The translations under genes and the position numbers were made by a program. Below, piece by piece: positions 57,501-64,000 of a stretch of DNA of 64,000 bases. This stretch comes from Arcuatula senhousia (lineage: Eukaryota; Mollusca; Bivalvia; Mytilida; Mytilidae). Location of the stretch: the NCBI GenBank assembly GCA_963971305.1, contig OZ020307.1, positions 5,903,501 to 5,967,500 of the forward strand, given 5' to 3'. The notes under the pieces were generated by a model. That model searched no databases. It saw only the letters and a list, made by a program, of their open reading frames with translations, and was not told where the DNA came from. Position 1 is the stretch's first letter, and every line of letters starts with the position of its first letter.

Positions 57501-60500
57501 AGGAGTGGAATCCTAGGAAATGTAGAGACACCAACCACGGCCATTCACCAGGGACGGAATGTTGTCCACCAATCACACGCTTCTGACGTATGTCGTGATG
57601 GTATCGTGACGTACCACATCTGTTTAAAGGCTCTATAATTTCATTACAAAAGAGAACAAAAACGTGTAAAAATGTAAGTACATTGATTTCCATTAGCACA
57701 GGTCTATAGAAAATAATAAAACTCTTACACAAAAATTGAGAACCGGAACTTTTAAATGCAAAGGTATGTAATTTTTTAAGCTGACATGATACATTAGAAG
57801 AATGAACACTTGTGAACATATAAAGAAGAGCTCCTTGAGCACTGCTGAAATTGAAATCACCTGCTGTACTGAGTGACTATATCAACACAGTGTGTTAAGA
57901 AACGTATGACTCCGTCCCTCCAGGCACACCGTGTGTAGCAGCTGGCTGTTGGCGACGCGACGGGTGTGCTATAGCAAGCAGGAACTTCTAAACTCTTCCG
58001 GAGCACCTGATTTCACTCTCGGTACGACTAGAGTTGCGTTGATATTCAGTAGTTTTTGTGTCTTTCCGTGTTTTATATGTCATCTGGTTTTGGGGTTTTT
58101 TTTTCGTTCTGTTCCCGTTGGTGTTTACCGGCTTGGTCTCTGTCCTTTCGGACTTTTGACTTTCGGATGCCCATTGATACTTCTGCTTCTTTATCGCAAA
58201 CATGTATTCGTGTCTATATTTTTGTTTACTAAATTACCCATGAATAACATGGCATTTGTAGCTGAAACTTACCGTCTCTTGAGAATATTCCTGAAAAAGA
58301 AAAAAAGCACCAAAATATAGGATGCTTTTTTGGTTTCATTTTAATTCATTGCCTGTTGTTTCGTTGTATAATTTGAATATTTCCTTTTAGATAAAAAAAA
58401 TACATAACTTATGACATCTTTAAGTGATTCAAATATTTTCAGGTCAGTTTAGAAATTATATATCACATTTTACCAATAATAAGTAACGCGTTCATGGTGT
58501 GGAGTCAGGGCGAAGATTTATTCAGGCTCTTTCTTATTAATGTCACTTTAATTAAGCTAGAAAATTGGAATAAAACACATTTTCAAAAACAGTCGAATTC
58601 TAACAAAATAAGGCTTCAGTTTGAAGATTCGAAGTTATTTAAGGAAGAAAAGAAACAAATCAGATAAATAAATGAAACATACGTACGACAGCCACTGAGG
58701 TAGACATGGAAACCCGCGTGTTCTGTGATGTTGCCACCTCCAGCGGCACTAATCCGTAGACACATAGCTCTTATAGGATGAAGGCTCAGATCTACCACTA
58801 TCTCATGGCCATAAAACGAATGGAAAATCTGAAGAAATAAATATGGGAGGATTTATCTTCGAAAATTCTCATTTGGGTCTCTCAACGACAAACTACTGTT
58901 GCATCACTTTCGGACCTTAAGACGTAAATAGAAGAGGGAGATTTGACGGGATAAAACCTGGGTAAATCCCAACATTTTTTAGGCAATGGATAGTAGTTCT
59001 TGTGCTGCTGATGAGGTTATATGTTGACCTAAGGCAATGTTTTCCAAAAGGATGGTTCCACCGGCAGTCCACACAGGACAAAAGCTTGTAGGGGGACCCA
59101 GAGATACACAGAAACACCCAGTGTCTCATTTTAAACTAAACTGTAAAACTCATTAAATCAAATCTTGCATTTCCGGCCAAATATTGGCCTTTGATGTCTT
59201 CCGCTTTTTAAATACATTTGATCATGATGTTGGTCGATGTTATTGCAAACAATACATTTCAACAGCGGCCCGTTTAGTTCTTATGTGCAATTTGTAACTT
59301 TTCAATGCTATTATATTATGGGTTTTTTTTCATGAAAGAAATGACTACCAAACATTCGAGACCAAACATTTTAAAAGGACAATACAAATTCGATTAATAA
59401 AAAAGATTTTTGCATTAAACATTAATTTTTCATAATGTTTTTTTCGGTTCTGTATTACAGCTCTAACCACTTACTTTTGGTCTGCTATTTTCTGTTATTA
59501 TTTTATAGTCAGCACACGATCGGCTGTAAGAGATGATATACCCGTGGTCATTTATAAGCCCCGGCAATATAGACAAAGCCATCACTACTTGTTCTGACTG
59601 AAACTTGGTTTCAAAATCACCAGTTCTGTGATTAGCGTGCCATAGTGGGTGAATAGGGTGTGCACAGCTTCTTGCAACTGAAAAAAAACAACAACATTGT
59701 ACTTGTAAAACGCGTGCAAAACTCTCAGAGACTAAAAAATAAAAAATAAAGGATAAACACATGTATTCGTGTTGTTATCTTCTTGCGACTGAAAATTTAA
59801 AAAAAGTTGTTGGATAAAATACTCGTCGTGTTAAAACACATCCGTAAATTGATAAATTTGATGTTAAATAGTTTTAGGATTTTTTTTTAACTTTTAATGA
59901 GCGCGACTGATCCATCGATATGTACCATTCTGAATGAACTTTTCTCTAATTTTCATCCGATTTATCAACCTCTCAACCAGTTGTGAAACAATATTTCTCA
60001 CCTCTAGAGAGAAATTTGTTCTAAGCGTAATTGATGAGCGACTTTTTGCAATTTCTTACCTGTAGACATAAGAGAAAAACCTTCTACAACTCGAGAAATA
60101 AATTTGATATTTTAATCGCTCGGCAAGCCTCGCCATTAAAATAATCAAATGTATTTTTCTCGATGTTAGAAATTCCATTATTAACTCTGTCGCGTTGTAG
60201 AAGCTATATTTCTAAGCAGATTATATATAATATTAAAATCAGACCTTCAATGTCGCTCCCCCCTTTTTTTGCTAAGAGCGGACATAGCAAAAAAGGGGGT
60301 GACATTAATGAGACTGAATATGAAAACAAAAGCTTGTCGTCAACTTTTTGTCCGTTTACTACTATAACAGTACTGAAAACTGGACAAGGTTGTAATGTGT
60401 GATTCTTGTACATTGAATTCTCCATTAGTTTCTTGTGTTTCTAATCACGTACATGACGTATGACCCTAAAGTTTGTGGTTTGTACTTTCTGGTGACGTCA

Positions 60501-62566
60501 AAGAAATGTCACCTGTGGTAATTCGAAAATAATACATGTTATCTTAAAAAATAGCAGCATACATTGCCAAACGGTTTAAAGCTTCAGTAGTTAAAATATC
60601 AAAATCCAAAAATCGTGATGTCTTCAATACTATAATGACAACTTTCACCATCATAGACTTAATCATTTCCTACGTGGTATTCAACTTATTAAGTTAAGAC
60701 TGTTGTTAAATAAAAGGTTATTGCACAAATGCAAATATTCAATAAAAGCACTAAAAGCACCTAATTGAAGACCTTCAATAATACAGGGGTCTTTGATGTG
60801 CTCTCCATGCATATTCAGACAACTTTTTGTCGCCCTTTCCATATGACAAGCATTGTTTCTTATAACCAGCCAAGAGAGAGTCGAAATATGGTTCATGAGA
60901 TTTTCACCAAAGCACATACCGGGACTATGGTTTAGTTTAAACATATTTTATTTGTAACGATGGTACAAAAATTACAAAAAGGATAGGACACAAGTCAAAC
61001 AGACTTATGAAGTCTTCTCCAAGAAAATACAATATTAGAAATAACACAAAATATTTGCATGCATAATAGGCAAGAAAATGGTTTAAACTTTTATATATGT
61101 AAGATGACAATGATGATGATGATGAGGGACTATGGTGATAGAAGCGGTACACCTTTACAACCAGTACAACACCGGCTCTCTAAAGAGTCGATCGTAAAAG
61201 CATCAAGTTGAAGACCTCTTTGTAAAGTAAGTTTGTAAAACTTTATTTTAATTCGGCATGATAAAATCTGAATTAAGACTTTGTTAATACGAGAAACTAT
61301 TCCATGTATACTCAGTTCTAAAATGATTTGAGAGGCTGATCCATAAAGTGGCAGCAGCAAATTTAAAAGGTTTGCATATCTAAAAGAATATTTCGGGGTT
61401 TTTACTTTTAACAAAATTTTGAAGGCACCCTGGAGAAATCTTGTTCACAATTTTGAATCGGTTTTAAGAGTCATAGTCCGTATCCGTCTATTCTGCGGAG
61501 GCACCTTAACGTTTTGAAGAAGTTCGGCAAGAGGAGGCTATAAAGCCATACTCGCAAACTGCAAACTAAGAGGTAACAGCTTATTTACCAAATTCCAGTA
61601 TAAACAAATAAATGCTTACCACAGCCATAAAGCTCTATCTGCATCGCTGATGTGTCTCCGTGACGTGTAACTGGTATGATACGGACACATTTGGCAGGAA
61701 AGACGTGGTCAAAGAAAATCATCGACAAGGAATTGCCATCAACATTTCCAGGAAATATCTTCAAAGAGATATATAAAAAACAACATAAATTTCCCTGAAA
61801 CCTTGACCTGGGTAACAGGAGAAACATTGACAGTCAATAAAAAATGTTTCAAACCGGTTATATTGAACAACTTCACATCAAATTAGCAGTTGAACACAAA
61901 TAGCTTCAAGAAAGCATCTACCAGCTGACATATTAAGATGATAACGTACCATCTTTAGACATAACATTTTAGTTTAATTTGAAGTACTTACATACATGAC
62001 ATATCGCACACCAACATTATACTTTTGAAAATATGAAATGTGTTGCGTTATGCATAGAAATATGTCCAGAAATGGGTCTTTACTTGTAATTTGGGGACTG
62101 ATTATATTGAATCTTATGTATTGTATTTTTGGTATTTGGCCAATGTGAGACATACTCTGGTCGTGTTGAATACTGCTAGCTGTTTTTCGTTGTGATTTTA
62201 AATTGCCGTTCTTCATGTTGGTTGTGTCGTGTACACTTATTCAACATTTCATTGTCGTCTATAGATAATTTTGTTCTAGTTATAATGACTCGAAGCTGCT
62301 AGTATAGTCGTGTAGTAAGAAGTTGAAGGATAGTATTACGCTTTTCCCATTTGAATATCAAATCTTTAAATTTTAAAGTCAGGAGACCACAGACTAAAAG
62401 ACGAATAGGTTTTTTTTAGTCCTACCGTGTATTTTCCATTAGGTACGGGATAAAATATATCACAATCCAGACTGTAAGTTACATAAAGGGAGGTCACCCA
62501 CAGGTTGTGTTTGACATCCCCTTGTATGGCGAGGGCTGAGACAAGAATGGGTTCCAACATGGACAC
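54556..62566 (-). CDS. Multidomain serine protease: F5/8C-F5/8C-trypsin (5' incomplete)
   Basis: Nine minus-strand exons with matching phases: 62,566-62,426, 61,758-61,620, 59,677-59,475, 58,828-58,687, 57,632-57,416, 56,463-56,324, 55,820-55,668, 55,313-55,141 and 54,777-54,556 (stop). They encode 509 residues. The first two exons give the C-terminal part of one F5/8C (discoidin) domain ([36 protein letters not shown]). The next two give a second, diverged one ([36 protein letters not shown]). Then comes an S1 protease: activation site QKRVIGG, SAAHCF (His278), DIALLKL (Asp335), NDSCLGDSGGP (Asp433 for trypsin-like specificity, Ser439) and [14 protein letters not shown]. It is secreted by inference; the signal peptide and first domain start lie upstream. 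F5/8C domains usually bind glycans or membranes, so the protease may be surface-targeted. Confidence 0.9.
55874..55991. mobile_element. GC-rich MITE with AGGCGGATCCAG ends
   Basis: The inverted ends GAGGCGGATCCAG and CTGGATCCGCCT bound about 118 bp containing long G and C runs. It lies in the protease gene intron between exons 55,668-55,820 and 56,324-56,463. Confidence 0.72.
56368..57055 (-). repeat. 128-bp minisatellite made from the acceptor side of a protease exon
   Basis: The word aatacttgttcagtgccgtc starts at 56,368 (true exon), 56,496, 56,624, 56,752 and 56,880, an exact 128-bp period, followed by a shortened copy near 57,000. Each unit holds the acceptor (CTTTATCTTTCAG), about 96 bases of exon sequence and about 32 bases of intron. 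Only the 56,324-56,463 copy keeps the exon end and donor. Because 128 is not a multiple of three, splicing to a distal copy would shift frame and meet TAG. Confidence 0.92.
57960..58210 (-). repeat. Dispersed Penelope-linked repeat, copy 3
   Basis: The reverse complement contains aagaagcagaagtatcaatg, gtcaaaagtccgaaagg and ccggtaaacaccaa, related to 34,540-34,740 and 37,495-37,700. It lies in a protease gene intron. Confidence 0.6.
59678..61619. other. Protease gene intron between the two F5/8C domains
   Basis: No exon recognised. A small palindrome (ccccccttttttt / aaaaaagggggtgac) lies at about 60,255-60,303, and diverged inverted words occur around 59,990-60,200. Confidence 0.5.
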
Positions 62567-62842
62567 CTGTAACACAATATATATCTTCATACATTCAATA
62601 TACAGTACAGTCATTAATAATATCAAAACAAGGTAGTCCCAGAATACGGGGTCTGATATGTGTGGTAGTGTGATTGCCAAAAAAAAATGGCTTGAAATTT
62701 ACATCTTAGGAGAAGCAGATGTCCCTTTGCCTCTTTATGAAACCGCAACCACATATAAGCAAATACGTTAAAAATTAATCAAATCATCTTTAAGTACGGA
62801 TTTTCGCTGTTTTATCCTCTTTCTGTTAAAACCTTGGTATAA

Positions 62843-62975
62843 GTACATTGTGCAAGACATTTAAAAAATTGAGCAATTGGTAGTGATCCTATCGATCCCT
62901 TTAAATCCTCTATTGTATTGAAAGAAACTGAATACCACCAATTGCTCAATTTTCTAAATGTCTTGCACAATGTAC
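62843..62975. mobile_element. 133-bp hairpin (foldback) element
   Basis: GTACATTGTGCAAGACATTT and the partner AAATGTCTTGCACAATGTAC form arms of nearly 40 bp (continuing through attgagcaattgg / ccaattgctcaat) around a loop of about 50 bp. Confidence 0.85.
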
Positions 62976-63703
62976 TCAATGTATGGAAGGTGCGCTGTGT
63001 AAAAACGATTGAGAAGTACATACGTCATAGTTGACTTGTGCAACCTAGAAAACCGTCTGCATATTTTTTGGCTTTTTCCATAAAAACGACTTGTAAGCAG
63101 TCATTCCTTTGAATTTAATTGGCACTTTTGCTACTATACCTTTACATTGTCCTATGAAATGACATTCGTTTTGATCTAAAATCAATGGCCGTCAAGTAAG
63201 AATAAAAAAGTCGAACGTTTTGTTCATTTTTGGAAATAAAGTAGCCGCTGCATAAAAATGGGCTAACAAACAAAATAAAACGTGTATACATTGTATACTT
63301 TAATCAATTTTCTCAATAAACATATGATAAAATAGATGAAATAAAGGTATTAAGTAATGCTACAAATCTATCTTTCAAAGCAAGTAAAATATTTCATGTT
63401 ATAGTTGTGAAGTACAACTTTTTTGAGAGTGCACTAGTTGAATAGTACACAAGCACATGTTGAATAGTACATAAGCTAAAGTTTATCAGTGCAACAGTGT
63501 ACTTTGTTTATACACATTTGAACACGAAAAATACTTAATTTAAATAAAAATCGGCAATCACCTTAGACAAGAAATTTACTTAAGGATGTTCTTTAAAAGG
63601 GTCATATCCATACTCAATATTTCCCGACCCGACAATACAGAGCGCTGCGAGAACTTTGCCTACAACGCGATTGAAAACAGATATTTTGCGAAGTTAAGAA
63701 TAA

Positions 63704-63727
63704 AGGAAACGCGTGTCAGGCGTAGCA
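63704..63727 (+). ncRNA. 3' half of a hammerhead unit
   Basis: GGAAACGCGTGTCAGGCGTAGC matches GAAA, helix III, the cleavage site and the helix I partner of the ribozyme at 53,413. The CUGAUGA half is missing upstream, so this is a fragment. Confidence 0.6.
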
Positions 63728-64000
63728 AGGTCACTTACCTTGTTTTCCCGTGTGCCTAATTTATACAAGAGCGGTCAAAATATTTGCATAAAATATGTTC
63801 TCAAGAAAAATTCTATCAATATGACCTTTTTTCAATATGTTCTGAATTAAAACTATAAAAAGTGGGTCACTTGCTTAACATTTTGCCAACATTAATTTTT
63901 GCCAGTTTTTGCATGAATTATTTCCCTTGAAAAATAAAAAAATGTATTTATATGTATATACGTTTGATTGAGGAGTTTGATAATACTTGAAAAGTAATCC

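Larger units (their letters stand above)
62567..64000. other. Upstream region of the protease gene
   Basis: The exon encoding the start of the first F5/8C domain and the signal peptide was not found here; it probably lies beyond the right edge. A hairpin element (62,843-62,975) and a ribozyme remnant (63,704-63,727) are present. Confidence 0.45.

Overview
The window is eukaryotic nuclear DNA, AT-rich and full of repeats, with small exons and long introns. Its gene families (HSPA12-like Hsp70, a Mab-21/cGAS-like protein, a schlafen-like protein, an F5/8C-trypsin protein) and its repeats (Penelope-like RT fragments, hammerhead ribozymes, many terminal-hairpin elements carrying tandem monomers) suggest a lophotrochozoan. 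A bivalve mollusc, probably a mussel, fits best. The organism is inferred; no database search was possible.

Layout. (1) 1-13,203, minus strand: the 5' half of SUZ12 (six exons found, the rest lies beyond the left edge). Its introns hold hairpin elements, a MULE-like deletion derivative and a 37-bp minisatellite that grows out of an exon/intron border. (2) 13,204-13,490: a 287-bp head-to-head promoter with two E-boxes. (3) 13,491-29,212, plus strand: a complete ten-exon phospholipase B-like gene (PLBD1 type). Intron 1 contains an intronless schlafen-like gene on the minus strand (16,874-17,872). (4) 30,693-32,717, minus: a Mab-21/cGAS-like nucleotidyltransferase-fold gene, convergent with PLBD1. 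(5) 33,834-53,047, plus: a four-exon HSPA12-like gene. Its 15.5-kb intron 2 is a sink for Penelope-like fragments and a 348-bp tandem dimer. The dimer is interrupted by a non-LTR retrotransposon with intact ORF2, whose ORF1 is itself split by a 4.8-kb TTAA-flanked element with ~545-bp inverted repeats. (6) 53,093-53,454: a unit delimited by hammerhead ribozyme cleavage sites, just past the HSPA12 stop codon. (7) 54,556-62,566, minus: nine exons of a secreted-type protease, F5/8C-F5/8C-trypsin, 5' incomplete. (8) 62,567-64,000: no gene seen; a hairpin element and a ribozyme remnant.

Functionally, SUZ12 is a PRC2 core subunit and PLBD1 a lysosomal hydrolase; the two probably share a promoter region. 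The Mab-21-like, schlafen-like, HSPA12-like and F5/8C-protease genes belong to families often expanded and immune-related in bivalves, but nothing here shows they act together. Multi-exon models were built by reading exon borders by eye. Within each model all intron phases agree, which strongly supports them; transcripts were not available.
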